DNA from: a virus
Length of the DNA: 40,549 nt
Virus record (IMG/VR): IMGVR_UViG_3300021511_000001
Span: 1 to 40,549 of that record
Direction: 5' to 3' (one strand)
Positions 15,985 to 24,714 of this stretch are shown here, one piece after another. Both the position numbers and the translations under genes were made by a program. The notes under the pieces are model-generated. The model did not search any database. It saw nothing but the letters and a program-made list of their open reading frames with translations, and was not told the DNA's origin. The number at the start of each line of letters is the position of its first letter. The stretch's first letter is position 1.

Positions 15985-16881
15985 ATGCCATCTTTAGCAC
16001 AGGGATATGGAAAAGGTCTACTCTTAGGTTTACAGCTCGAAGAGGCGAAGAGACAGAGGCAGAGGGATGAGCTTTCGGATGCGTTTCTGCGTGAGCGACT
16101 TGAAGATATGCGTTTTCAGAGAAAGGCTTTATTATCTCAGTTGAAGCGTGAAGAGGAAGAAAGAAGAGAAGCGGGTCTTGAGAAAGTAGCTAAGGGGCAC
16201 AGAATGGCAAAAGCTGGTGTAGGACTTCGGGATTTGTTGTTGAAAGCGGGTGTTACTATGCCCCAGGCTGAACTTGCTGAAACAGAATATTATGAGACTG
16301 AAAAGATTCCAAGTTATGCGAGTGAATGGTTAACACCGCCAAAGGCAGAAAAACCTTCAGCATCAGCAGAGAGAGAAGCGAGAGAGTGGGAACAGTTTCA
16401 TGAGTTGAAAAGGCTCGGTGTGCCCATTGGTCCACCGACACCTACTCCGATTGTTAGAAAAGAATATCTTGAGCGGAAATTTATACCGAAAGAAAAAGAA
16501 TCCGCAGTGCAAAAGTGGCTTACTGCTTGGGAAAAACATATTTTTGCATTAAAGGATGAATTTGGAGAACCTAAATTTGAAGATTTAAGTGAAAAGGAAA
16601 AACGGGCATACTTTGATAAGTGGGCAAAGCGTATTCCAGCAGATTTAAGGTTGGAGGTTAGAAAACGGGCAAATATGGATAGTCCTATACACCCTATTAC
16701 ACCAGCAGAAGCAAAACCAATCAATTATAAAGGTATGGCAAAGGGTTTACGAGAACTTGAGAAGATTGAAACTCAAGAAACGCTTGAAGCATATAAGGAT
16801 CAACTTTTAGAGCATTATCCTGAGTTAGACTGGGAACAGTTAAAGAGGTATTTTAAAAAAGGAAGTGAACTTCTGGAATAA
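15985..16881 (+). CDS. Internal virion protein, coiled coil
   Basis: The product has 298 residues, starting after AGGAGG. Residues about 10-65 are a long charged helix (LEEAKRQRQRDELSDAF and following), predicted coiled coil. The remainder is Pro/Glu/Lys-rich and helical. It lies between the Gly-rich ejection protein and the giant ejection protein. No catalytic motif is seen. Confidence 0.6.
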   Translation: MPSLAQGYGKGLLLGLQLEEAKRQRQRDELSDAFLRERLEDMRFQRKALLSQLKREEEERREAGLEKVAKGHRMAKAGVGLRDLLLKAGVTMPQAELAETEYYETEKIPSYASEWLTPPKAEKPSASAEREAREWEQFHELKRLGVPIGPPTPTPIVRKEYLERKFIPKEKESAVQKWLTAWEKHIFALKDEFGEPKFEDLSEKEKRAYFDKWAKRIPADLRLEVRKRANMDSPIHPITPAEAKPINYKGMAKGLRELEKIETQETLEAYKDQLLEHYPELDWEQLKRYFKKGSELLE

Positions 16882-16883
16882 TT

Positions 16884-19800
16884 ATGCCCATAGATTTTGA
16901 GAGATTAGATAGAGCCGTCTACGGTCGAGCTAAACCTCAGAAACTTGACTTTGAGAAACTGGACAAGGTGGTTTATGGTGAGGAAGAAGAGTATCCCGAT
17001 TTAAGAACAAGGATACGCAGGCGGTTAGGTGTCCCCGAATGGTTTGATATTCAAGAATTAGGTTATAACATCGTTAAAGACATCCCTCCGATGGTAACTG
17101 GATTGCCTATGTTTCAGCAAGCCCCGGAGGCGGGTATACAATTAGCTAAACAGACAGCAGAAAAAGTGGCTCAAGAAGCCATAAGGGAAGTTGAAAAAGA
17201 ATCTCTGATTGGACCCAAACCAAAAGAACCTTGGTATAAGGGCAAGACAATGGAGAGATTGGGGGAGATTCCATTTTTAGGTGTTCTGCCTCGAACCATA
17301 ACTGCACCAAAAGAGACTTGGTATGAACACCCGCTTCCCTCGGGATTGGAAGCCCTTGCTTTGGTTGCTCCATTGGTGGCTGGATTAAGGGGGGTAAGGG
17401 CTAAACCCAAACCTCATATTGAGCCTGAAATTAGAGTTCCTGGCATCACGGAAAAAGTCGTCCCTGAACCCACCGCCATCCCCGAGGGTGTGATTGAGCG
17501 TATTTTGGGGATTGAGAAGAGACCCTTAAAAGAAGAACCTTCTATCGGTAAGTTACAGAGGCAACAAGCCGAGCTTCTTGAGAAAGCCAAAGAGGTAAAG
17601 GCTAAGCCCAGCACATTGGAAGAGCCCATGACGGAGAAGCCAGCGAAGGCAGAAGTCGAACCCACTCCCACCATTCCTCCCGAACATAGACCTGTTCCAC
17701 TAACAAGAGAAGAAGCTCGATATTTGAGTGGTGAACTTCCTAAAAGTGTAATAGCCAAAAGGGGTAAATTTAAAGCTGGAGATACGCCCAATCCAATAGC
17801 AGAAGCATTATTGATTTCTCGTGGAATTAGAAAAGCACCCGAATTGGCGAAAACGATAAGTGAGAAAAAAGCTAAAATGCGGGAGGATTTTACATTTGCG
17901 ACTGAAGCTGAAGGAAAGGTAACAGCTCCGACTTATACAGAAAGAGATTTATTGACTGGTAAGGTTATGAGAAAAGGCAAAATTACACCTAAAGGAATTA
18001 AATATGAAGTTTCTCCCGAACTTGAGGGACTGGCGGAGGGAAGATATACCTCTGCCGTTAAATTGAAAGGTGGAAAGAAGTTTTATCCAAGTTATTCTGA
18101 ACATGGTTTATTTATGGCAAGAATAGGGGGTAAAGATGTAGTTCTGGACAAGAGGCGAGTAGCTGAAATACATGATATAACAAAACATCCCGAACTCAAA
18201 TCCTTCTGGCGTGCCGCACAGGAGGGGGGGGCTAAAGAGACAATTAGACCCGAAGAGACCTTCAAGGCTGGAATTCCTTTCTTTAAGACAAAGCAAGAGC
18301 GGTTTGCTCAAGCACTCAAAATAGCCAAACTTAAGAAGGGAATAGAAACAGAGAAAGGCTCCCCCATGATTACGATGGAGTTGAAACCAAAAGACGCACA
18401 GACTCTCTTTCAAAGACCTTCTCATAAATATGGAGCCGTGCCCAACGAATTAGGTGAGTTGGAGGCTAACTACGGAGAAGCGGCGGCTAAAGCTCAACAA
18501 GTGCTTATGTTTACAGAGCGAGACATTCGTAGGGACCAGGGCATAGGTCGGGCAGAGCTTGCAGATATACTTAGAAAAACCTCCAGAAAGAATCGGAAGA
18601 AATATCAATCGGATATAGTTGAGGGATTAGAAAACCCTATTGAGCTAACCGAAACAAAGAACATTCCGGGGGACGTTAAGCAGGTTATTCGGGAATTGAA
18701 AGCTAAGTCGAACCGAGAGCGACAAGAGATAATCAGGATAAAGCGAAAAGAGATTCAGCCATATTTTAAGAGGTTAGCTGAAAAGCAGTATAGGGCAGAG
18801 CGTGGATTAAAGGGTAAACGACTCAATGAGGCACAGAGAGGTGAGATAAACGCTCAAGCCGAAGAATTAGTAAAAGTCGAAATTCCTGATGAGTGGGGGA
18901 TTAAAGACTATTATCGTCATCTGCATCTTGGAGAATATGTTTTGCTTAGAAAGGTGGAGGGTAAGTCGGAGTATATAGGTTCTGCCCAGAATTGGACAGA
19001 GGCGGTAAATAAGGTTGTTGAGAACTACGCTGAAAATCCAGAAGCGGGGATGAACTATGAGGTAAATTTGCGTAAGTTTGTTGATCCCGACGTCGTGCGG
19101 GTGTCAAGGCGGAGGCAGTATAAGATTCTCAACGATCTTCGCAATGAGCTTAATGCGGAATCAACCGAGAGGATTCAGACTATTCTCAGAGGAAAGATCG
19201 GAGCAAGAGAAGCTCAGCGCAAATGGGCTGGGTTTATGCAGAGACGAAAAGGTCTGCCTGGATATTCTAAAGATTTTGAATTTGTTTTGAATTATCACAA
19301 TAATCAGTTTCAGCGGTGGAAGCATTTATATCGTTTAAAAGGAGAAATTCAACCTCTGATTAACCAAATTAGAAAAGAGGGGAGAACGCTTGTAGCTGAC
19401 GAGATCGAAACTAACCTAAAGACTCTCTGGGGACAGAAGACAAAGGGTTCTCGGATGCTTGATAATTGGCTGGAAAAAGCTGGTAGGGGTCGGGTTAGAC
19501 CGTTTGCTCTTGAAAGGTGGACAGGGCGACTAAGGAATCTTACTACCACCTTGATGTTAAAAACCAGTATACGCTACAATCTTTTAAATAGTATGCAAAT
19601 TATGCAGACAGGCATGGTTGTGCCTTATAAAAATTTAGTTTGGGCACAGAAGGCGGTTAGAAGTCCTGTGGGGAAGGCTCTGTTGGATCAGCACGGAGTT
19701 TATCACATCATCAAAGGGACTGCTGGGGAAATAACAAGAATGTATACTCCCGTAAAAGTCCGGGCTTCAATGGTGTCGCGGACATTGAGGTTGTCTCCCG

Positions 19801-20909
19801 AAACTGCCAATCAAGCGGAGATGTGGCTGGCGGTATATAAGCATGGGAAAGATGCCTTGAAAATGACCGATGCTCAAGCGGCAGATTACGCCTTTCTGCG
19901 AGGTATGGTCTACTCTCAATTCTTACCCTTAAAGGTCAATTATCCCAGAGCACTCAGGTCTCCAGTTGTCAGAGTGGGTCCAGGGATGTATCGAACCTTT
20001 ACTATTGGTGCTTTAGAATTAGCTTCTGATTTAGCAAGAGGTGTAATTAAGAAAGGCTTACCGTTAAAACAGCGTGTGTCAAACGTTGGGCGATTGTCTC
20101 ATTTTGTCGGAGCAAACATGGCTTTAGGCGGAATACGAGTCGTAACAGGTCCTTTTGCTAAAATCTTTGGTGGTGGATATTTGACGCTCAAAATATACAA
20201 TCAGATTAAAGATGAATATGGGGAAAAGGTCGCAAATTTGATCCATTGGGGGTTGCCTTCTTTAATAAATAGCGATTGGTCGTTATCGGTGCAGTTAATT
20301 GATTTGCCGTTTGCTGAAAATGTGCCGGAGGCGATTGGAGAGGTTGCTTTGGGTCCAATGGGTGGGACTGCACTCAGAATTGGCACTCAGACATTGAGTA
20401 ACTACGGGGAGGAAGATAGCCGCTTAATGAGGGGGTTAAGAGCGGGTATGCAGAAATTCGGTGGAACACGTCAACTCTTGGGTTTGGAAAAAGTTCTAAC
20501 GGGTGATTACGATTTTAAATCTCCTAATGGGAAATTGCGATTTAAGGGAGATTTGAAAGATGCTCTCGTTCAGATGTATGGATCAAGACCATTGAAATCA
20601 TCAATCCAAAGTATGAATTTCGATGCTTTAGCTGAGGTTTGGGGTGAAAGAAATGATGCCATAAATTCGGCTGTCCGATTGATGAATACAATATTAGAAA
20701 AACAAAAAGCTTTGTCTGTTTCTGATAAAAAGAAAATTATGGAAAGGACAAATGAATTTAACGCAAAATGGCCGGAGCTGGCAATCTGCTATGGAGACAT
20801 TAAGAGGCGAGCAAGTGGACAAGATAAACTCAAAGAGTTGGATGCATTTCAAAGAGCGTTAAAACAGAGAGGCAAAACGTATTACAGGCTTTTTGGGAAA
20901 ACTCCATGA
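16884..20909 (+). CDS. Giant internal virion / DNA ejection protein
   Basis: The product has 1341 residues, the largest gene. It begins with a duplicated short motif (FERLDRAVYGR and FEKLDKVVYGE). A Pro/Glu-rich spacer follows to about residue 270. The middle part (about 300-550) is a mixed domain. From about 550 onward it is helical with many Arg/Lys, and residues about 880-1130 contain several moderately hydrophobic helices (LTTTLMLKTSIRYNLLNSMQ, GANMALGGIRVVTGPFAKIF). Large proteins of this type are delivered into the host with the DNA. No lysozyme or transglycosylase motif was seen. Confidence 0.65.
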   Translation: MPIDFERLDRAVYGRAKPQKLDFEKLDKVVYGEEEEYPDLRTRIRRRLGVPEWFDIQELGYNIVKDIPPMVTGLPMFQQAPEAGIQLAKQTAEKVAQEAIREVEKESLIGPKPKEPWYKGKTMERLGEIPFLGVLPRTITAPKETWYEHPLPSGLEALALVAPLVAGLRGVRAKPKPHIEPEIRVPGITEKVVPEPTAIPEGVIERILGIEKRPLKEEPSIGKLQRQQAELLEKAKEVKAKPSTLEEPMTEKPAKAEVEPTPTIPPEHRPVPLTREEARYLSGELPKSVIAKRGKFKAGDTPNPIAEALLISRGIRKAPELAKTISEKKAKMREDFTFATEAEGKVTAPTYTERDLLTGKVMRKGKITPKGIKYEVSPELEGLAEGRYTSAVKLKGGKKFYPSYSEHGLFMARIGGKDVVLDKRRVAEIHDITKHPELKSFWRAAQEGGAKETIRPEETFKAGIPFFKTKQERFAQALKIAKLKKGIETEKGSPMITMELKPKDAQTLFQRPSHKYGAVPNELGELEANYGEAAAKAQQVLMFTERDIRRDQGIGRAELADILRKTSRKNRKKYQSDIVEGLENPIELTETKNIPGDVKQVIRELKAKSNRERQEIIRIKRKEIQPYFKRLAEKQYRAERGLKGKRLNEAQRGEINAQAEELVKVEIPDEWGIKDYYRHLHLGEYVLLRKVEGKSEYIGSAQNWTEAVNKVVENYAENPEAGMNYEVNLRKFVDPDVVRVSRRRQYKILNDLRNELNAESTERIQTILRGKIGAREAQRKWAGFMQRRKGLPGYSKDFEFVLNYHNNQFQRWKHLYRLKGEIQPLINQIRKEGRTLVADEIETNLKTLWGQKTKGSRMLDNWLEKAGRGRVRPFALERWTGRLRNLTTTLMLKTSIRYNLLNSMQIMQTGMVVPYKNLVWAQKAVRSPVGKALLDQHGVYHIIKGTAGEITRMYTPVKVRASMVSRTLRLSPETANQAEMWLAVYKHGKDALKMTDAQAADYAFLRGMVYSQFLPLKVNYPRALRSPVVRVGPGMYRTFTIGALELASDLARGVIKKGLPLKQRVSNVGRLSHFVGANMALGGIRVVTGPFAKIFGGGYLTLKIYNQIKDEYGEKVANLIHWGLPSLINSDWSLSVQLIDLPFAENVPEAIGEVALGPMGGTALRIGTQTLSNYGEEDSRLMRGLRAGMQKFGGTRQLLGLEKVLTGDYDFKSPNGKLRFKGDLKDALVQMYGSRPLKSSIQSMNFDALAEVWGERNDAINSAVRLMNTILEKQKALSVSDKKKIMERTNEFNAKWPELAICYGDIKRRASGQDKLKELDAFQRALKQRGKTYYRLFGKTP

Positions 20910-20943
20910 ACGATCAAATAATTTTTACCGTTAGGAAAGACTT

Positions 20944-21159
20944 ATGACTGAAAGTCCAAATGGCTGGGATGAATGGGGCAAGTTTGTTTTGAAGGAATTA
21001 GAGCGACTTAACGGTTGTTATGAAAGTGTGGATGGAAGGCTTAACAAGATAGTCGCTGAGATCGCCAAGTTGAAAGTCAAGTCCGGTGTATGGGGATTGG
21101 TTGGTGGTGCAATTCTTGTAATCACCAGTTTAGGGATTTGGCTTCTGAAGTCACAATGA
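20944..21159 (+). CDS. Small membrane protein, XhlA-like
   Basis: The product has 71 residues: an N-terminal soluble helix (EWGKFVLKELERLNG...LNKIVAEIAKLKVKSGVWG) and one C-terminal membrane helix (LVGGAILVITSLGIWLL). This layout and the LKVKSGVWG motif match XhlA-like phage proteins associated with lysis. It stands at the start of the lysis cassette, just after the ejection genes. Confidence 0.7.
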   Translation: MTESPNGWDEWGKFVLKELERLNGCYESVDGRLNKIVAEIAKLKVKSGVWGLVGGAILVITSLGIWLLKSQ

Positions 21160-21326
21160 AAACTCCAAGCAAAAAATACCTGCTTCCCATTGGTGATGAC
21201 CAGATCAAGGATTTCGTCAGGGAGGCAAAAGAAGCAGACAAAAAGGGGAGGGTGGTTAAGGTTAGGATAGTATCTAAAATAAAAAGTTTTATCGAAATCA
21301 GTTTTGGAGAGGAGGTGAAAAGGTAA
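21156..21326 (+). CDS. Small hypothetical protein in lysis cassette
   Basis: The product has 56 residues, starting at ATG 21156, which overlaps the previous stop (ATGA). It is basic, with a helix (DDQIKDFVREAKEADKKG) and a beta-strand pair (VVKVRIVSKIKSFIEISFG). A longer frame that starts earlier inside the previous gene is not needed. The function is unknown. Confidence 0.6.
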   Translation: MKTPSKKYLLPIGDDQIKDFVREAKEADKKGRVVKVRIVSKIKSFIEISFGEEVKR

Positions 21327-21454
21327 TGGCGGTAGGAGCGAGACGTATGGGCAGACCAAGAACAGAAGCAGAGCGGAGGGCAAGACACAAAAGGATTTAT
21401 GGCAAAAACTCTCCGTTGCCACCACGAGGGACAGGGCAGAAAAAGAAAAGTTAA
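21326..21454 (+). CDS. Very small basic protein
   Basis: ATG 21326 is preceded by GGAGGTGAAAAGG and opens a 42-residue frame with MGRPRTEAERRARHKR, then IYG and LPPRGTGQKKKS. The GRPRTEAERxARHKRxYG...LPPRGTG layout is common in tiny phage proteins as I remember them. The RPRT motif suggests DNA or RNA contact. Its start overlaps the previous stop. Confidence 0.55.
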   Translation: MAVGARRMGRPRTEAERRARHKRIYGKNSPLPPRGTGQKKKS

Positions 21455-21473
21455 GAGAGGGAGGTGAAAAAGG

Positions 21474-21974
21474 ATGGAGAAAAAAATAGTAATTAGTGCT
21501 TTGCTCGTTTTGTTTTTGGGAGTGATGGTGCAGGCGAAAGATCACACTAAATTCATTCGTGGTCATGGTGGGGTAATCGCTACTGGCGAGCAGATCGAAA
21601 AAGGAAAGGTTTATGGGACTTTCAGGATTGATGGACTATTTAAGACCTACAAACATCTATATGCCGTAGTCGGCTTTCAGGATATTTTAACAGGTGAGAC
21701 AATCAAAGGCGAGAACTACGATGCAGGCTTGTGCTTTTATACCCGTAACCCTAACAGCCCAAAGCCCCAGTTGTATCTCATGGCTGGAAATGGCGGAACT
21801 CACATTAACGGAGGCGACAAGTTCGTAGAGTATACTTACGGTGGAGGGATTGGAATCTTGATACCTTGGTCGGCATTGGACGTAACCTTGATGGGACAAC
21901 TTAAAGTGATGCAGATAAAGAACGATAGAATATTTCATATTAGCTTTGGTGTTCAATCGGGAATTGATTTGTAA
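21474..21974 (+). CDS. Secreted beta-rich protein, possible outer-membrane barrel
   Basis: The product has 166 residues, with GGGAGGTG upstream. Residues 1-21 are a Sec signal peptide (cut after MVQA). The mature part has alternating strands with aromatic edges (KVYGTFRIDGLF, LYAVVGFQDI, LYLMAGNG, FVEYTYGGGIGILI, LDVTLMGQLKVM, FHISFGVQSGIDL), ending in a hydrophobic pattern like that of small outer-membrane barrels. Within a lysis cassette it could alter the outer membrane or modify the cell surface; this is inference. Confidence 0.6.
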   Translation: MEKKIVISALLVLFLGVMVQAKDHTKFIRGHGGVIATGEQIEKGKVYGTFRIDGLFKTYKHLYAVVGFQDILTGETIKGENYDAGLCFYTRNPNSPKPQLYLMAGNGGTHINGGDKFVEYTYGGGIGILIPWSALDVTLMGQLKVMQIKNDRIFHISFGVQSGIDL

Positions 21975-22285
21975 TGAATTTTATCTGGCTTGTGTTTGCT
22001 CATTATATTGGGGATATAGCCTTACAATCAGACTGGCAGGCTAAAAACAAAGCTAAACTGTGGTATGTTATGTTGTCCCACTGTATGATATGGACTGCTA
22101 TAGTTTGTGTTGCCTTACAGTATTTGGGGGTTTTCTGTTTGTGGAAGGTTTTCTTTTTGCTCGTGGGTCATTGGGTTTGCGATAAATGGAAAGCAAATAA
22201 ACCCCAGACACCAGAGGCGTGGCATTTTATTTACTACGACCAAGCGTGGCATATAATACAGTTAATCGTAGTTTATCTGCTGTGA
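21974..22285 (+). CDS. DUF3307-like membrane protein
   Basis: The product has 103 residues with three likely membrane segments. The start FIWLVFAHYIGDIALQSDWQAKNK matches the (H)xLGDxxLQxxxxAxxK pattern of the DUF3307 membrane family, and LSH follows at the next helix. ATG overlaps the preceding stop (TAATG). The role is unknown; in this location it may be holin-related. Confidence 0.6.
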   Translation: MNFIWLVFAHYIGDIALQSDWQAKNKAKLWYVMLSHCMIWTAIVCVALQYLGVFCLWKVFFLLVGHWVCDKWKANKPQTPEAWHFIYYDQAWHIIQLIVVYLL

Positions 22286-22581
22286 TGGAAACGATGCCGA
22301 TTTTCAAACCAAAAAAAGGATCGCTTCTCAGGTGGAGCAGGATAGTGCACTTTTTGATCGCTACGACGATAACTGGCTACGGCGGTTATCTGGGAGGCTA
22401 TCAGGGTTCGATTTGGACGGGATTGGCTGTCATTGCAGGTGGATTCTTATGGGAGCTATCAAATAAGGTTCTTCCTAAATTCACTGGATCGACATCGCAT
22501 CCCTTTGCCGATGCGGTGGATTTTTGGGCGTTTGTTTCAGGGGCGGTCGTGGCAGGAGTGGGATGGATCGTGTTTAGTTAA
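22285..22581 (+). CDS. Small membrane protein, holin candidate
   Basis: The product has 98 residues from ATG 22285, which overlaps the previous stop (TGATG). Hydrophobic segments are ARIVHFLIATTITGYGGYLGG-like at residues 19-38, then IWTGLAVIAGGFLW and FWAFVSGAVVAGVGWIVF. The charged N-terminus and two or three membrane helices fit a holin, but small phage membrane proteins are hard to assign. A longer in-frame start at 22219 lies inside the previous gene. Confidence 0.55.
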   Translation: METMPIFKPKKGSLLRWSRIVHFLIATTITGYGGYLGGYQGSIWTGLAVIAGGFLWELSNKVLPKFTGSTSHPFADAVDFWAFVSGAVVAGVGWIVFS

Positions 22582-22602
22582 TTTTAATGGAGGGGTTAAA
22601 AA

Positions 22603-22812
22603 ATGAGTGACAAAAAACTTACGGTAAATCCACAGACCGGACAGAAGCACACGGCTAAGTGGCCTGTGATTCTTAGTTTTCTTGCCGGTGTAATAATTCT
22701 TGCAATTCCCCTTATATCTCCAAGCTTCACTTTTGGTGAAGCTATCCCTATTACTCTTAGTCTCTGGACAATTGGTGGAATAGGGACTGGGGCAATGGCA
22801 CGGAGGGCATGA
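22603..22812 (+). CDS. Two-helix membrane protein, holin candidate
   Basis: The product has 69 residues: a polar N-terminus, then two membrane helices (VILSFLAGVIILAIPLI and ITLSLWTIGGIGTGAMA) and a basic tail (ARRA). A good GGAGGGG precedes it. This is the class II holin layout. It sits just before the endolysin. Which of the neighbouring membrane proteins is the real holin cannot be decided from sequence alone. Confidence 0.55.
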   Translation: MSDKKLTVNPQTGQKHTAKWPVILSFLAGVIILAIPLISPSFTFGEAIPITLSLWTIGGIGTGAMARRA

Positions 22813-23012
22813 TGGCACTAATTAAATTAACTATCAACACGGATAAAGTTATGGCAGACCTGCGTCGTTGGTTGTCTGATCCAACAGAGAGAGATAGGAT
22901 AGCCAAGAAGATAGACGAATGGACAGATACGGGAGTTTTCGATAAAATTGACGAGGCATTCATTAAGAAGTTCTTGAAAGACATTTTGGCAGAGGATAAG
23001 ATAAAAGAATGA
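22809..23012 (+). CDS. Hypothetical helical protein before endolysin
   Basis: The product has 67 residues and is helical and amphipathic (VMADLRRWLSDPTERDRI). Start codons ATG 22809 and 22812 are both possible after CGGAGGG. It overlaps both neighbours by 4 bases, so the cassette is translationally coupled. The function is unknown. Confidence 0.6.
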   Translation: MMALIKLTINTDKVMADLRRWLSDPTERDRIAKKIDEWTDTGVFDKIDEAFIKKFLKDILAEDKIKE

Positions 23013-23440
23013 GATTCAAGCGGTTGTTGTTAAAGGCTCAATTCAACTCTCCCGAAGTTCATGCTTACTTGCGGGGTTGTGCTTTGGACTTACATCGGTT
23101 TTCTCTCCATAGATTTGAGAAGCCCATGATAGTGACTTCGGTATTGAGAGAACCTGCCAAACAGGTTGCGTTATGCAAAAAGGGTAAGTTCAAATCTTAT
23201 TTTCAGCATTGTGTGGGTGAGGCTTTGGATTTAAGAACTTGGCACTTAAAGCCGGATGAGATAGACGAACTGTTGGAATATTGCCGAATTAACTGGTCGA
23301 CTCTTTGTTATCTGAAGCATCATGCTCTGGGCACCGCTCCACATATGCACTTAGCTTTACGGAGTGAGCTTTCAAACAAGAATAAGATATGGGAAATGGT
23401 AAAAAATACAGAAGATGGACAGGACTATTTTGTGGGGTGA
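23009..23440 (+). CDS. Endolysin, M15-type peptidase
   Basis: The product has 143 residues. The motifs QHCVGEALDLR (about residues 68-78) and H..GTAPHMHLAL (about 108-118) match the zinc-binding pattern of D-Ala-D-Ala carboxypeptidase / L-Ala-D-Glu endopeptidase (M15) endolysins: His and Asp in the first, His-x-His in the second. It has no signal peptide, so it needs a holin for release. It overlaps the previous gene by 4 bases. Confidence 0.75.
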   Translation: MRFKRLLLKAQFNSPEVHAYLRGCALDLHRFSLHRFEKPMIVTSVLREPAKQVALCKKGKFKSYFQHCVGEALDLRTWHLKPDEIDELLEYCRINWSTLCYLKHHALGTAPHMHLALRSELSNKNKIWEMVKNTEDGQDYFVG

Positions 23441-23443
23441 TTT

Positions 23444-23593
23444 GTGGGCTTACGCCGATCCGTTTATGTCTTGATTTTATTTGTTGTTGTAGGTCTACTC
23501 TCCAGCTATCTGGCGCTTAAAACACCGAAAGACGTAGACTGTCCAGAGCGTTCGACTATGTTGGTTGATCCTTGTTATGAAAACGTTTTATAA
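23444..23593 (+). CDS. Tiny membrane protein, spanin-like candidate
   Basis: GTG 23444 begins a 49-residue frame with one membrane helix (VLILFVVVGLLSSYLAL) followed by a polar tail with two Cys (DVDCPERSTMLVDPCYENVL). It follows the endolysin by a few bases and overlaps the next gene. A spanin-like role is possible by position and layout, but no lipobox is seen and I do not recognise the family. Confidence 0.45.
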   Translation: MGLRRSVYVLILFVVVGLLSSYLALKTPKDVDCPERSTMLVDPCYENVL

Positions 23594-24713
23594 ATCAGTT
23601 CTTTTGTTAATATTTGGGATTCTCTTCTGTCCAAACTGGGCACAAGCGGACGTTGACACCTTGCGACCAGCGGGGAATGTTTATACTTATGCTGGTTCAT
23701 GGGTGGCAAATACGGGTGATAGGCATGATGCCATTGATGAGATTACTATAGATAATGATACTACTTATATTGGTGAAGAACTCACGGGTAAGAAATATAT
23801 CTGGTATCCTGAAGATTTTACGTCGGGGAATATCATCGACACAGTGATACTCTATGGTTATGCTCGAATGAAACAGAACGGCACGGCAGATTTTGCTTTC
23901 GGGCGAGCATATAGTTCTGAGCAAGCTTTTATTTGGTGCACATCGGGAATAAGGGATACCACGACCTTGACTACAAGCTACGCTAAAGACTCAATTGTGT
24001 GGACTCAAGACCCGTGCACTGGATCGGCTTGGAGTTCGACTTATTTGAATAGCAATAGCTATGGTTTTGGCTATGAGAGTATCACTCAGATCTCGACTGA
24101 TTCGACAACTGAGCCGGATAGTTTTGGTTTAAATTCGGGTAATTCTGTTTGGAATTATAGCACGGGCTGGGTTGATGTGCAAAGATTTGAGAGCACGAGT
24201 GCGGGGACGTTGACTACGCTTAGGATATATTCTACGGATGTAGATTTAGGCTCCAATGTAAAGATGGCGATTTATTCTGACACGGTTATCTCATCTATTG
24301 GTTGGCCCAAAAGAAAATTGTGGGGCGATGAAACTGGAGTAGCTATTACTAATGGATGGACTTCTGTGACAACCGATAAGATACTTATAGAAGCAAATAC
24401 ATATTATTGGCTTGCCTCCAAGATAAGTGCAAGTTGTAGTTTGTCATACCAGTCTGGAGGGCCGACGTATTCCCATAGAACCAGAAATGACCAACCTTAT
24501 GCAAACGCATGGCCTGACTGGACGTGCTTTACAGCTGGAGCGTCCTGTTGGGATTACAACAATGGAAATCAGATTGTGGAAAAAGCTATTATAGATAAAG
24601 TTATTTTGGCTCCACAGGAGCAAAGGATCACCCAGGCTTTTATTGTGGTCAAGAGTCACGCGGAGGCGGCAGAGGGCAATCCTCGTCGGAGAAGAATTAT
24701 AACAGGAGATTGA
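23577..24713 (+). CDS. Secreted Thr/Ser-rich surface protein, fibre-associated
   Basis: From ATG 23577 the product has 378 residues with a Sec signal (cut after NWAQA, residue 24). The mature protein is rich in Thr, Ser, Asp, Tyr and Trp and made of beta strands, suggesting jelly-roll domains, possibly carbohydrate-binding. The C-terminus is basic (RRRRIITGD). No ribosome binding site is obvious, so coupling to the overlapping 23444 gene is likely. It lies just before the long fibre-like gene, so a structural or surface-binding role is inferred. Confidence 0.55.
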   Translation: MKTFYKSVLLLIFGILFCPNWAQADVDTLRPAGNVYTYAGSWVANTGDRHDAIDEITIDNDTTYIGEELTGKKYIWYPEDFTSGNIIDTVILYGYARMKQNGTADFAFGRAYSSEQAFIWCTSGIRDTTTLTTSYAKDSIVWTQDPCTGSAWSSTYLNSNSYGFGYESITQISTDSTTEPDSFGLNSGNSVWNYSTGWVDVQRFESTSAGTLTTLRIYSTDVDLGSNVKMAIYSDTVISSIGWPKRKLWGDETGVAITNGWTSVTTDKILIEANTYYWLASKISASCSLSYQSGGPTYSHRTRNDQPYANAWPDWTCFTAGASCWDYNNGNQIVEKAIIDKVILAPQEQRITQAFIVVKSHAEAAEGNPRRRRIITGD

Positions 24714-24714
24714 A

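Noticed and set aside
21018-21566. 182-codon minus-strand frame in the lysis cassette
   Set aside because: It lies opposite several well-supported plus-strand genes, and its product is Phe/Ser/Pro-rich without plausible motifs.
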